Assembly (NCBI GenBank): GCA_033807775.1
Contig: CM066321.1
Coordinates: 249,662,422 to 249,726,421, forward strand
From: Saussurea involucrata
Taxonomy: Eukaryota > Streptophyta > Magnoliopsida > Asterales > Asteraceae
Direction of reading: 5' to 3'
Length of the DNA: 64,000 nucleotides
Part shown: positions 34,465-46,514 of the stretch, piece by piece
How the letters are laid out: every line of letters begins with the position of its first letter
How positions within the stretch are numbered: the stretch's first letter is position 1
The notes under the pieces: generated by a model
Databases searched by the model: none
The model's input: the letters and a program-made list of their open reading frames with translations, nothing else
What the model was told of the DNA's origin: nothing
Made by a program: the position numbers and the translations under genes

Positions 34465-36716
34465 ATGGCATGTGTCATACTGAGCATTCATTTAATGCTC
34501 TGCAGTACAACAGTGTCCTTGTGGGTTCAGCAAACCTTAATCCATCGAATAGTAGGTATATTTTCTCTTCTCTCTTCTCTCTCACTCTCTTCTCTACTCC
34601 TCACGTACCCATTCTCTCTCAAGAGGCAGCCGGCAGAAACCATCATCACCACCGCCGACTGCCACGCTAACCATCACCCTATCCCATCGTCTTCTGCTAC
34701 CCACTACCCTCACAAACCCTTCATCTTCCCCACTATAAAACAACCCCATCGGTTACCATGGACCTCACATCCATCAACGTTCATTTTTACCACCACCCCC
34801 AAACCCTTATCGGAAAACTACCCAATGTCCGATTCCATTTCCCCCACACCCTCAAAGCTCACCAAAGAGTCTTCGACTACGATTCTTCGACACAAACACT
34901 CCCCTCTCCTCACTCTTGCTCACATTGCCGAAACCCTAAAGTCCTCACCGTCGAAAACCCTAAACCTACCCACAATCACCACCGAACTAACCTCAGCAAA
35001 ACCCATGACGAACCAGAATAGGAATCCCAATTTGAACATCTCCTTGGGTGGTCCTTCCAATTTCATGTCATACCACCCGTTTGACCACACCTACGTTGCA
35101 ACCACCGAGTTTCTACGCAGATTTGGACCTCGCTCACCATCTCCACGGCCCACTGCTCAATCGCCACCTCCAGATTACGTTCGCCCCTTTTACTCACCAA
35201 GACCATCTCAGGTACGACCACAGCCTACACCTTCGTGTGTTGTGGTCTTGAACTCTTTGGGCCAACCTATTCTTTCAAGACCATCAGCCTTCAGACCATA
35301 CATGGGTTCCTCGAATCTGAACCCTCGGTACCCACCAGTTACATCCACGGCTATACCGGTGGGACACCGACAAAACCCACCAGTTGCATCCATGGCTGTA
35401 CCGGTGGGACACCAATAAAACCCACCACCATATGACAACCCACAATTTAACCCAATACCTAGCCCACGGTCTAGAATGGCGAGCCCCTTAAACCCACCAC
35501 CATCGAAGAGGCTGAGGATTGAAGAACCCGTAGAGGAGGACGTCCAGGAGAGCAACACCGAGGCTGCTACTGTTCCCCTGCCCAAACCGAATACTCACAG
35601 TGAAAAAGGAAAAGAAAATATGGGTAACTTCTCACACTTTCGACTTTCTCGTTTAGAATTATTTAGTTGCCACGAAGCACTTGCACGACACAAATCGTTT
35701 GTTAGAAAAATCGGACAGGCAACTAAAGGTTTTCATCATTTAATGTTAATGGCATATCCTCAATTTTGCATCAAATTAATAAACTAGGATGGAATGTGTT
35801 ATGTGAAGTCCCGAGGCCATATAATGTTGATTGGGTACGGGACTTTTATACCGAATTATCAGTCACTAACGGCATTGAACTCACAATGAGTCAAACAAAA
35901 GTTTGTTATTCAGGCGAGGCAATCAACTCTGTGTTGGTACTAGATTTCGATTCAAATGAATTTGAGTTGGGTAGATTGACAGATGGTGCTACAGACTCTG
36001 ACCTCCAGGATATCCTAAAAAGGATTGCACATGACGAGTCAAATTGGTCGTTCAAGGGACTTACACGCATTCTGCATACGCACTGTCTACTACCCGAAGC
36101 TAATGTGTGGTTTTTCTTTCTAAGACATACCTTGTACCCCACATCACATGACACAAGTCTCTGCATGGTACGGGTATTCATATTGTATTGTATAATGGAA
36201 GGGCACAAGTTTAATGTGGGAAGGCTAATATCCAACAATATTCTTGGAGGAGCTGATACATCCAATGCCCGGATGCCACACCCATCCATTATACATGCAC
36301 TGATGGAAAAAGCCAAATTCCCCGTTTTATCCACTGACCAGTTTTCCACGGACAAAATGGCCATGGATAAAATGGATGTTGAAAGGATGTTGAGAAATAA
36401 CACGTATTTCCATCCAAAGAGAGACAACGATGTGTTACTTTCTATGGAAACTAACTTTCGGTCTCTCAGAAAAGAACTCACTTCAACGTTAAGAAAACAA
36501 AGACTGTTTATTAATAAACAGATAACTAGACTGAGTGAGGATTTGAGTGCAAAGATGGATGTGATCATCACGTATCTGAAGAAAACCCATGATGAGAAAG
36601 TAAGATGGTTGAGGTGTGAGAAGTCGAGATACGATTTGATCAGAGCGATATGGACGAAGGAGTACCCGGAATTACTAAGACAGTTACCACCTTTCATTTG
36701 GACCTCTTATGGATGA
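34465..36716 (+). pseudogene. Athila-type env-like ORF (putative plant transposon protein domain)
   Basis: The frame from 34465 runs to TAA at 35416-35418, is open again in the same frame to 35787, and then shifts by one base near 35770 to a frame that ends at 36716. The last part shows the pattern of the plant transposon protein domain seen in Athila env-like ORFs: LGWNVLCEVPRPYN, VRDFYTEL, the stretch HTLYPTSHDTSLCMVRVFILYCIMEGHKFNVGRLI, and HPSIIHALMEKAKFPVL, followed by a coiled-coil tail (36420-36640). The N-terminal third is Pro/Ser-rich, and the polypyrimidine block at 34562-34620 could be a 3-prime splice region. One nonsense and one frameshift make it non-functional. Confidence 0.7.
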
Positions 36717-37683
36717 CAGCAGAGCAGTATCCTACTCATCATGAGTAGGACAGGTTCAACCCCCTATCCCTTTTACCTGCTTTGGAATAAGTGTTTTAAT
36801 TTTCTGCATGTTTTAGAGTTAATGAGTCTGGGATTGTTTTTGTGCATTCTGAAAGTTGTTATTTAATCCATGCCACCATGCACACACGTCACGATATGTT
36901 GATACTAGTTCAGTTCGTGTTATGATAGCTTGAGTAATATGATTGTTCTTGAGGCTTGCATTGATTATCACTAGAACTAGCCTATTGAGTCCATGTTTAC
37001 CATTGTTAGAATCCATGCAACAACAAACACACCACCACCTTTCTTCCATGCAAACACAAATTAATGTGCTCACAATGTTCAATAAGGACATTGAACCCTC
37101 CAAGTCTTGGGAGGGAGGATGATATGGTCAAACATCTCTTATTCATACCCATATCATCCCATACACAACTTTTTGCAAAAAGTGCGTCAAAATTCAAAAT
37201 TTTGCACAAAAGGAAAATAGTTATACACAAAATAGCAAAGCTCCATTCTAAATTTTCCGTGCATTTCAGCAGTGTCAAAAACACCAAAGAGACCAATGTA
37301 TCCAAAAATCAATTCCTGAAAGAGAAGATGGCAGTAAAATTGTGCCATAAACAGAAACCCATTAAAGTGTTGGAAAAAGGCCATGCATGCAAAAGATTGA
37401 AAAAGCCAAATGCATGAACAATTATTGGTTGCAATTAAGTGATTCCAGTTGAACAGGAATTATGTGGCTAGACTATGGTTGATAGTTCTTATGATTGAGT
37501 TGAAAGAATTCATTTTATGAATGGTTATTCGTATGCATGAGTTGAATGGGGTTGAGACATATTGTGCTTGTGGTCATGACAATTGGATTGAAATCACGAT
37601 TGTTTTGAATAAGCAAAGTTTTGTAGCTCGATTTTTTTTAATAAAGTTGCTTGAGGACAAGCAACAGTTCGAATTTGCGGTTG
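36717..37683 (+). other. Non-coding 3-prime region of the Athila-type element
   Basis: Low-GC sequence with only short scattered frames that resemble nothing I know. The GCTTGAGGACAAGC hairpin-like motif at 37649-37662 and a degenerate polypurine tract (GAATTTGCGGTTG, 37671-37683) mark the LTR boundary. Confidence 0.6.
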
Positions 37684-39463
37684 TGATAGGGTTATTTTTA
37701 TAATCCTATTTATAGCCTTTTATCATAATTTTGAGCTAAATTTTATTCCCCATTAAGTCTTTTTAGTTCATTTTAGTGTTTAATTTAGCAAATAAATACT
37801 TTGTACTTTAAAACGTCAAAGTAACGTAATTATATATATTTATAGCAATTTTCTCATCCAAAGTTGTCTAAATGTAGGAATGAAGCAATTGCCGTTTTTG
37901 GAGTCTCTATATATATTGGAAGTGCATGGAAACCGAGAGACTTCACATTTTGGACACGACATATTCTTGGGCCGAAAAATACAAGACTTGCATCTACATA
38001 CTTGGGCCGATTTCTTTGGGCTTGTAGCTTAAACATTTTGCGTTTTTTGTGTTTGTATTTTGGGCTAACCTTAGAGTTGGACTTGGGCCCCCAAGAATTC
38101 TTCTTGGGCCCCAAGCAACTACTTTATTATATATATGTAAGTAGTGGTAATGTATTAGATCATCAGAGAGCACCAAACATTTAGTTGTGTTATTCTCTTG
38201 GCTGCCGAGAATTACTTTCAGTTGTACCTCTTTTGTGGTGCGACTAGTGTAGCCAATTGTAGGTGAACCAAACCCACGGTTCATTTGGGTTGGTTCACAT
38301 CTCACACCCTTGTGGTTCCATTTCACACTCGGGTTTGATTTCTAGTTTAATATAAAGTACGTTTTATTAGTTTCGTGATTTCATCAATTGCAAAAATCTT
38401 ACTTGTTTTCATCGTTTTTAATCCCTTACGATTTTTAAATTAAGATCTTCGTGTTCACGGTTTTAAATTACTTTTGCAACAATCGGTTTAGTTAACGTTT
38501 TTCGAAAACAAGTTTTATAAATCTTGATTTGTTCAACCTTCTGTTTTGTTAGTTTCAATCAACAATTCTTGACCCACTTCTATATTTTAATTGTTACTAC
38601 AAATTGGAAGTCCGAATTAATCACTTCGGATCCCCAACTAGCTTGGTTCACGACTTATAGTGATGGTGAAATTATAGAGGTTGCAAGTGTTAACTTTGTT
38701 TTTATTGTTAAAACCTTTTCAACATCTAGTTAGTTTAATTTTAGATTTTTTACCAAATGATAGAATCTCAAGATTAGTTTTGTGTTTAGCCACATTTAAA
38801 ACAAGATTTTCCATCTCTTTACTTTATAATTTATTTTCTTAAAAACGTAATTTCGAATTTTCAAGTTTTGTGTGATGGGTTGTCCATCTCAATTATTTGT
38901 TGTCTCAACCGTCGTTGTAGTTTTTAGTGCACTTAAAGCGATGATGGGCTAATTTCCTTAGCATGGGGTATAAAGTGAAGTTGGAACTGGGCCGGATAAA
39001 AAGACGAAAAGGTGTATCGTACAGTATAATTGTCCAAATTATCTAAATCAAAGTTATATTTTTAGGATGATTATAATTGATCAATTGACAACGGGTTAAT
39101 TATATGAAGGACTTATTAACTCACATAAAATATCGACTCTAAGATAACATGGAATACTGTCTCATCTCTAATCTAATTATCTGACTAAATTCCAATGAAC
39201 TTTTATACCCTGTGCTTCCTCAGAATTAAATTACCATTAGTTGATAACCAAACTCCAAACAAAAGATTACCTTGGCATTCGCCATCTGAAACCTGTTTTT
39301 ATTTATTGGACTTTTAAAAGAAGAATTTTTTCAAGCTTCCCTGTGGGATCGATACTCGGTACTTTGTACCGTTATTACTTGTTAAAGGCGATAATAGACT
39401 AAGATGTATACTTGCGTCATGGTTTATTTGTGATATTTTCAGGTACACACCTACAGCTCAACA
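37684..39463 (+). repeat. Athila-type 3-prime LTR
   Basis: Begins TGATAGGGTTATTTTTATAA and ends near CTCAACA at 39463; about 1.78 kb, a usual size for Athila LTRs. It contains CCCTGTGGGATCGATACTCG near 39340, a sequence type common near the end of plant gypsy LTRs. No ORF is supported in it. The end is inferred from where G protease sequence starts. Confidence 0.6.
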
Positions 39464-40171
39464 TACCCCGTCATGTGTCTTGAAGCTCCTGAATCTATGA
39501 CCCACACATGACGGTCCTGAAAATGCAAATTACCTTATCTTAGGTACCCATATCAGTATGGGTCCTTTGGTGTTAGTACGAATCAGTTTATTGATTTCAG
39601 TTGAGGAACCTTGAATTTTTCCTTTAAACTTTAGTTCCTTTGGTAAACTTGGTTTGTTAACTTGATTTTTAGGAATCCATTTCCAAACCATGTTCACTTC
39701 AACTGATTTAATTTCTTTCTTCTTATTTTTCTTCTTTAGCCCAAAACCGAACATTCTGGCTGAATGATTTGCAGAAGATTTAGAAGTGTTAACATTTTTA
39801 AACTTTTTCTCCTTAGAAGCGTTGTGATTTAACTTGAAATAGTTGTCCCAACAGTGAGCGCAATGTATTCTTCTTTTTGCTTGTGTCAACAATTTAAAAT
39901 CTGAAATATCAGAATTTTTATTGACACTTGCATTGTAAACATTACATGAATGCGTACAATTTTTATTGAAAGCAATACATTTCTCAACAGTGGAATTTCT
40001 ATTCTTGCTAAAGCCACTATGCTTCTTCAAATCCATGAGCTTTTCCTCATCCACTTCTGAGAATGAAAAAGAAGAAATGTTAGAACTTTTGGAATTAGGA
40101 GATTCATTTGGAGACAAATCAGATTTGGTACCATATGACAAATCATGTTCAGAAGAGCAAAACGGGTACAC
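39464..40171 (-). pseudogene. Element G gag tail and protease start
   Basis: A 213-codon ORF, 40171-39530, is the C-terminal part of Gag: a Cys/His motif CAHCWDNYFKLNH, basic linker, MVWKWIPKN and the closing ILIWVPKIR. The protease then starts with WVIDSGASRHMTG and is cut at 39464 by the Athila LTR. Only about 150 bases separate the gag tail from the primer binding site, so the UBN2 domain and CCHC knuckle were already absent, as in element B. G was therefore probably non-autonomous before it was interrupted. Confidence 0.75.
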
Positions 40172-40318
40172 TAGTCACAAATTTCGATCCAAATGATCAA
40201 AATTTAAGAATTTCGAAAATTTCCAATGGAACAGTGCTTGCGAGTTCTTCAGAAATCCAACAAAAAATCCAAAAATTCTTCATGAATCCATCCAAGATCT
40301 GTTTGAAGCTTCTGTTTA

Positions 40319-40330
40319 GCTCTGATACCA
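40319..40330 (-). other. Primer binding site of element G
   Basis: Minus strand TGGTATCAGAGC, two bases from the LTR. Confidence 0.93.
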
Positions 40331-40332
40331 AA

Positions 40333-40559
40333 TGTTGTTCCCAAAATCTAGCAATGAATCAATACAAGATGTAGAGAGAGAATCTAGAGAGAGAAATGGT
40401 CATTCATATATTGAGAAGTTAAGTACAAATGACATAAAAGCTTGTAAAATACACAAAGGGATCTTCTTTATATAGTAGGGCATCACAAGTCCATGCCTCA
40501 TACTTAGATGATACAGTTTAGAGAAATACTATCTTGATAGCTACAATAATGCTCTAACA
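40333..40559 (-). repeat. Element G 5-prime LTR
   Basis: 227 bases, TGTTGTTCCC...GCTCTAACA. Short LTR with TATATAAAG at 40466-40474 (minus strand). Confidence 0.88.
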
Positions 40560-43500
40560 AGGACCAAGAACTGCTTCACGAGAAAAGTCGATCCCCGTTT
40601 CATTCCTTATCGGAGGACCTGAAGTTGAGGATTTCTTCTTCTTTGCAGCAGCATGTCGCTTGGACTGAATTGGAGGAGGTTGTGGGACGTCAACAGCTGA
40701 AGCTACCATATCGATCAGTCTATTCAAGATTTTTTCGACATGGGTCTTGTATGCTGAGCGTGATCGTTGAATCGCTACCCTCATCTCTAACCATTCAGAG
40801 AAGCCAAACTTGTCAATGGCTGACGTGTAGCGAGTTGTCTTGTGTCCATTTTCTCTGAGGATTTCGACGTCTACTATTGGAACATCGCTTACCTTTCTCC
40901 CTTTTAGGAAAACAGACTTAATCCTTGAAGCGTGACTTCTATAATGGCACTTCTGTTTACACCAGGCCAGAGTAGAATCACTGACCTTTCTTTTCTCCTG
41001 ATTGATTCTCTGTGCGTGTTTGATAAGCTTTCGTTGGACAGCCACATGGGAATCTTTTCAGATCAGGATCTTCTACTGAACGTTGAACGAGTTCTAAGGC
41101 ATATTCTTTGTCTTTTTGTTCAACCTTCTTTCGTTCAGCTAGGAGTTGTTCAGCTTTGAGTGCTTTAGCGATTTCCCGATTTGATAAGCAGCCTAGGTGT
41201 GGAGGGACAATTCGCTGATCCTCTAGCTTTTGGATCATCGCTGCTCTCTTTGTATGTTCATCTTCACTTTGCTTTTGAGGAGCCAAGGAAGGTCTGTTGG
41301 GATGGGAGAGCAGTTCTTCTTCTTCATCAAAATTTTCATCGGTCTCATCGAGTTCAAGACAGGGATTATTTGCTGTTCTTCAGCTCTAGTGGCTGGGATT
41401 ATTGTTGAAGTGTCGAGAGCTTCAGCTTGAACCTCAAGCAGGGGAGAGGACTAGCTGAAACAAAATGATCGATGGAGTTAGATCACTTATGGATAAAGAG
41501 ATAGAGAAAATAAAGCTAAGTGTATAGAGGTTTGAGAATGAGAAGGGTTGAGATTTAGAAGGGGTAAAGGAGGGATGCAGTATACGGAAATAAAAAGTAA
41601 CATACCTGACAAACTGGCTTTATCATGAGAATGGCCTTTTTGTTTTCCTTTAGAAGGGGTAAAGGAGGCCTTTTTGTTTTCCTTGATTGGCCGCTTTTGC
41701 TGGAGATTTAGGTTTGGTCCCCTCCCTTTGTTCTCTTTTAACGACTCCCTTTTGAGTAGGGATCGTTGCTTGCTTTCGCTGGAAGACGAAACCTTCATCG
41801 TCATCATCATCATCATCATCTTTTGGTGATGATGAAGGTTCGTCATCTTTCAGATCTAGGTCTTCTTTGTCTTCAGCGTCAGCGTCCTCATCAGTCTCTG
41901 AGGATTCAACAAGCACTAGAGAGTCTGCATGTTCTTCGAAATGCTCCCCCTCAGATTAAGAGGGGCTTCTTTTGGTTCCCTCAGGGTTCTTATCTCCCTG
42001 AGGTTCTTCATCATTTTCCTCCCCCTCAGAAAAATAGGGAAGGTCTTCAGTTTCCTTCTCCCCCTCTTCCACATTTTGGATGGGGTAGGTAGCAGCAAAT
42101 ACCTGTTCAGGACACTTGTCTTCGTGGACAGGGAGACCTGAACGGTTTTCAACCACTGTTAGTCTGTCTTCTAGGCCAGGCATAGCAGTGTTTATCTTCA
42201 CGATGAAGTCCACGGCCAATTTCATCTTCTCTCTGACCGTGGGAGCATCTAGGCGCTGCAGGAGACAGTTGAGCAAGTCTTTGGAGGTGTCGATTTTCTG
42301 AGCGATACCACTCACCTCACTTTTCAGGAATGACATCTCCCCCTTAAGATTAGAGACCTCTGTCTTCAGCGTTGTGACTTCGATGGATAGGCTTGAGAAG
42401 TTGGAGGAGAGGTCGGTGTTTGTGGTGTTGAGTGTGTTGATGGAGGAGGTGTTGTTGATGATGGCTTGCTTCACAGTGTTCAGACCACCATCAAGCTTGG
42501 TGACATCATCATTCTCAGCTTTGTCTTTGACAGAGTCAGCTATTTTCTTCAGCGTCTCCCCAGCGTTTGTAACCGCTGAGGAGTTGTCGGTGATGGTGGT
42601 GGAGAGTTTTTCCACTTTTTCAGCGATCTCCTTGAGGGAGTTGCTGATCGTGCCCAAGTTAGGACTTGTAACATAAATGAACTTATGAACAAGTGAAAGC
42701 TCAGAAGTTTGGGGTCAGAGAGAGGAGTAGTGTATAGGATACATGTAGGTGGGTTGGAGAAGTTGTTTATATCTGGATGACCTGAATAGTAGGCCATGTC
42801 TTCCTCCTGTCTGGAAGCACCTGCAGGTCCTTGATTCTGTTGAATCAATCGTTGTAGTTCAACAGCAGCATTGACATCCATATGCCTGACAGGTGCAGAT
42901 GTCGCTGTAGGGAAAATAAAATTTGTATAGGTCAAAGAATTGGAGGGAGGAGCAAAGGTTGTGAAGAGGGTGGTGGTAGCAAATGCAGCGTTGGATCCAC
43001 TGAGGAAAATCTCTTTAGTACTTGGAGGTACTGAGAGTGGGGGGTCCTGATCCATGAAAGTTTCAGTGAACTGAGGCACTGAAATGGGTATGGAAGTGGG
43101 TGGTTCAGCGGATGTGGTAGAGTGTACCACGAAACTTTCCATCGTCGTCTCCAGAGGGACCGACGTGGAGTCATCAGCCTGGGAAGGCTTGGGTTGCTCC
43201 TTTGAAATCTTCTAGGACTTATGGATGCCAAGGGTGGTTGTGGAGTGTTTCCTCTTTTTGGAAGAGGTGGTGGTTGCAGCCTGGGTATCAGCGGTTGGGT
43301 CGACCGCTACCATGGAGGTAGCTGCAGAAGTAGAAGAAGGAGAATGGAGAAGAGTGAGAGGAGTAGAGAGATGTACCTCATTGGGGACAGGCTTGAAGTC
43401 CAGCACCTTCGGGCCAACCTGAGAAAGTTTCAGGTCGCCAACTTTGGGGTAGTCATCTTTCATGCCATGGGCGAATATGGCGCTGAGAAAGTGAGGGTAA

Positions 43501-44240
43501 GGAACCACAACTGATCTTTCAGGGGCCTCCACTTTCTCCATTAGATCTTCAAAGATCTGTTTGGCCCAATCGGCATGAAGACCCTTCAGTAGGGCGTAGG
43601 CCATAGCAGTCTAAGGTTTGGATGCCTGATCATGTGAGTCGGTCTTGGTAGTCATACAGCTAATGACGTGAGAGAAAATGAAGTTCAGCTCGGAGGGCAT
43701 CTTGTTCTTCAAGACGGTGGTGATTTTCTTCTCAGGGCCTCGAGTACGGTCAGTGTTCCAGATGTACCCCATGCAGTCAAGGAAATGGATGATTTCCTCC
43801 TTTCCTTGTGGAGTTGTGGGATCAGGGAAGGGAACAAAAGGGTGGTGTTTGGATCCAGGGAGATTCAGCGCTGAGCGTATTGCTCCAGGTGTGAGCTTTG
43901 CTTCGCCCAGTTCAGTTTTAAAAGAGATGGCATCGTATGTGCGGTTAGGGTTCTTCGAGGAAGTGACAGTGACACGATGCACTGTGTACCATAATTGTTG
44001 TAAAAGTCATTTGTGGTCTTGGGGTTTAATGGTCATGGCAGTTGCAAGAGGGCAGTTCTTGATGAAGTTTATTGCATCATCAAGATGGGTAACCATCTTT
44101 TTCTTGGGGAATTCCAAGAGAGCATAGGGATTGTTGGATTGGAAAACAATCTGACTCATTGAGAGTTTCATGTTTGCAGCCCTTTGGAAGAGAGGGGCTG
44201 AGGGTGCAGTGGTTGTAGCAACATCAGCTTGGGAAGCCAT
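40560..44240 (-). pseudogene. Post-pol ORF of element D, two exons, decayed
   Basis: ATG at 44240. Exon 1 to 41606 shows LEFPKKK, YTVHRVTV, the ALNLPGSKHHPFVPFPD block, AMAYALLKGLHADW, a basic SSKKRKHS cluster, a coiled coil (42240-42650) and a poly-Asp tract (41800-41823). Exon 2 from 41450 shows IPATRAEEQQ, MIQKLEDQRI, LLAERKKVEQKDKEYA, GFSEWLEMRVAIQ and RNETGIDFSREAVLGP, where G is inserted. Stops at 44007 (TGA), 43611 (TAG) and 43212 (TAG), frameshifts near 42600, 41400 and 41040, and a duplicated GGCCTTTTTGTTTTCCTT at 41634-41685. At least the TGA and the first TAG are explained by C-to-T change relative to C. Confidence 0.8.
41451..41605 (-). other. Predicted intron (155 bases) in the post-pol ORF of D
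   Basis: Minus strand CAG|GTATGT at the donor and TTTCAGCTAG|TCCTC at the acceptor. Position, length and flanking coding sequence match the 154-base intron of C. Confidence 0.7.
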
Positions 44241-45158
44241 TTCTGTTCAGAATAACAAAAGATACATAAGCAGATGAGATAAAAACTTAAAATGGAAAAA
44301 GATTCCAAAATAAGGGTTTTAGGGTTTTCCAGTTTCCATTTTGGGAATGATGGTAAAAAGAGTTGGGGTTCTTGTTTTCCAGTTTCCTTTCAAGGAATGA
44401 TTCTGAAAAAACGTATGAAAAGCATAAGTTTAAGATTTTTAGTTTAAACTTACATGAACAACTTGTAAACAGGTTGTGTTCATGAGATTACGAAGAAGAT
44501 GATTTCATGTTTTAGAAAGTGCCTTTGTTTGATCTTTTAAGAACAAGAATAAGATCACAAACAAGTTTAAGAGATTTAAGGAAGAAAATGTGAACCTGTT
44601 TTGATGAAATACGAGATGATGAATCACAAGTTCGTAGATGCAAGAAAATTCTTTTGCCTTTCGAGAGTTCGAGAGCGTAAAAGGTAAAAATATAAACTCG
44701 AATGGTTTATATTGTGGGAGTAGAGAGAGAAACTAATGAGCGGGAAAAGATTCTCATGATGACACGTGACACGTCCCTTGAATCTTATTGGACAAGAAAA
44801 CAAAACGGGCAAGCGTGTTAGATGAAAGGTCATGCCAGGGTTTATCCGTTGTGATGACGTCACAAACGTCCTTTCATATTTTAAGTTGTCTCTGAGGATT
44901 TTTGAAAAACTCAGGGACATTTTCAAAATAGAGGAGCACTGATTAGAAATATCAGTGAGATTTCAAAAAAAACACTGAAAGGAAGAGATATTCAGCGATG
45001 TAATTTATTTTGAAATTCTGCATGCTGAGGCGAACATCGGCGTTTAAGAGAGAGAGAACATACCTAACTATCAGTGATTCAGTTTTGTTTGGAGATTAGA
45101 TGATGAATGAGGGAATAAAATTTATTTATCACCGATCCAATGCGTTACTGCTGAAGAA
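44241..45158 (-). promoter_or_regulatory. Spacer between pol and post-pol ORF of D with candidate internal promoter
   Basis: Non-coding. TGACGTCA at 44855-44862, CCAAT at 44787-44791, G-box-like ACACGTGA at 44762-44769, and TATAAAC at 44705-44713 (minus strand), then about 470 bases of leader to the ATG at 44240. Motif order and spacing are preserved although D is the oldest copy. Confidence 0.55.
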
Positions 45159-45275
45159 TTATTCTTCAAGGTTCAGCATTCCAAGCTCGCTGATGAGAAA
45201 GTTGAATATTGTCTCATTCTGAGGTTTGGTGAAAATATCAGCTAACTGAAAGTCAGTTGGGATAAAATGGAGTTC
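45159..45275 (-). pseudogene. RNase H tail of element D
   Basis: Last residues of pol after the C insertion: HFIPTDFQLADIFTKP and FLISELGMLNLEE, then stop at 45159. In D this follows DHVMNGDIEL encoded at 58320. Confidence 0.9.
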
Positions 45276-46247
45276 TGTTGGTCCCGAAAGGCCTATACAA
45301 GTTTGTAGAAGGGGGGGGGGGGGGGGGTTGAATACAAACACACTATTTTACTTTTCTAAATTGTTTATTGATAAATCATTAACAATTTACAGCTTGTTGC
45401 GGAAACAAGATTAAGGATAAACCTAAATCTAAACAAGTTGGAACACTAAGGTTTTCTTGCACTAAGAAAGATAAGGAGATTACTAATAAAATCTTATCTT
45501 GAGAGAGATTTGAACTTGTCCAGAGTTAGCAAGTTACTTCAAATGAAGTGAGTTCATCTCTTTATATACTGTATGCATTTAATGCAATTCAGTATACACT
45601 TTACACGTGTCATCAGCGGATTGGTTGCATGTCATTGACCTTTGTTGACAACCTTAGTAGCCGCATGAATGAACAGTGTAGTATCAGAGTGGTTGTACGA
45701 TCTCAGATTTTCGGAGGTTCTTTTCTGACATTTCGTACGGTGGCGTGCAAGGGAGGTTAAGACAAAAGTACTTTGTACGGAGGACTTCATGATCAGCTTT
45801 CGTTGATTCAGCGATTATCATTTACTATTCAGCGAATGATAAAGTTCAGCGATAGCTGAAGTCTTGTACTTGATACTTCACGTTGAGTGGACAAATCTGA
45901 GTCTTCGTTGATCCGCATCAGTTCATTAGTAGACTTGTCGCTGGTTCTTGAGCTTGATCTTCGACTTCAGCGTAGAACCTTTGTTGACGTGAAACTTGTC
46001 TTCAGGGATTATAAGTAAACAACTAACTTATCAGCGATCACCATAAGGACTGAACAGACTCAGCGCATTATGGTGAACAGTGTTCGCTGAATGTTTAATT
46101 TAAAGAGCGAGAGTTCCTATCAGCGGTACTGTAAGATCTTAGTACTTATCAGCGATAGTGAAACTCTGATACATATTGTTTACATACAATTTTCACTAAG
46201 TATTTAAGAGAGGGTCATTATCAAATCACTGAGGGTTTGGATCAACA
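45276..46247 (-). repeat. Element C 3-prime LTR
   Basis: 972 bases including a run of 17 G (45311-45327). It contains nine TCAGCG and one CGCTGA, mostly upstream of the TATA box in the minus-strand sense. The near-palindrome TTCAGCGATAGCTGAA is at 45845-45860. Confidence 0.96.
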
Positions 46248-46514
46248 ATCTCCCCCTATTTGATTATGACATAGCAACAAAGAAAATTGCTATTTAATGA
46301 AAACATAAGGATAAAAAGAACTCATAAAATATTTGTCCCTTTTACTGTTTTCTGGGATCTTTTCAGTACTGATGGAGTAAAGTACATTCGCTGAAATCTT
46401 TCTTTAAATCTTTGAATCAGGTTACAATTTGAATAAGAAAGATTACAAGTACAAGCGAAATAAATTACAAGTACTGAAGGATGACTGATACAATAGAGAA
46501 TGAGGTGATTGTTG
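46248..46514 (-). other. Polypurine tract and 3-prime untranslated region of C
   Basis: The minus strand reads AATAGGGGGAGAT against the LTR (46248-46260). The rest is AT-rich with no ORF. Confidence 0.85.

Larger units (their letters stand above)
34422..39463 (+). mobile_element. Element I: 3-prime part of an Athila-type Ty3/gypsy element
   Basis: The only large element on the plus strand. It has an ORF of the kind Athila elements carry between pol and the 3-prime LTR, then about 1 kb of non-coding DNA, a TTGCTTGAGGACAAGCAA motif (37647-37664) that commonly precedes Athila/Tat 3-prime LTRs, and an LTR of about 1.78 kb. Gag and pol are not in the window; they would lie beyond elements A and H. 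The right edge at about 39463 cuts the protease of element G. Confidence 0.75.
39464..40559 (-). mobile_element. Element G: small copia element, 5-prime part, cut by the Athila insertion
   Basis: 5-prime LTR (40333-40559), primer binding site, a very short leader, a gag-tail ORF and the first residues of protease. G is inserted in the post-pol ORF of D; AGGAC at 40560-40564 is the likely right duplication. Its LTR is related to that of F but clearly diverged. Confidence 0.82.

Noticed and set aside
36819..38326. Short frames of 65-117 codons in the Athila 3-prime region
   Set aside because: No known domains, mixed strands, AT-rich background; treated as non-coding and LTR sequence.
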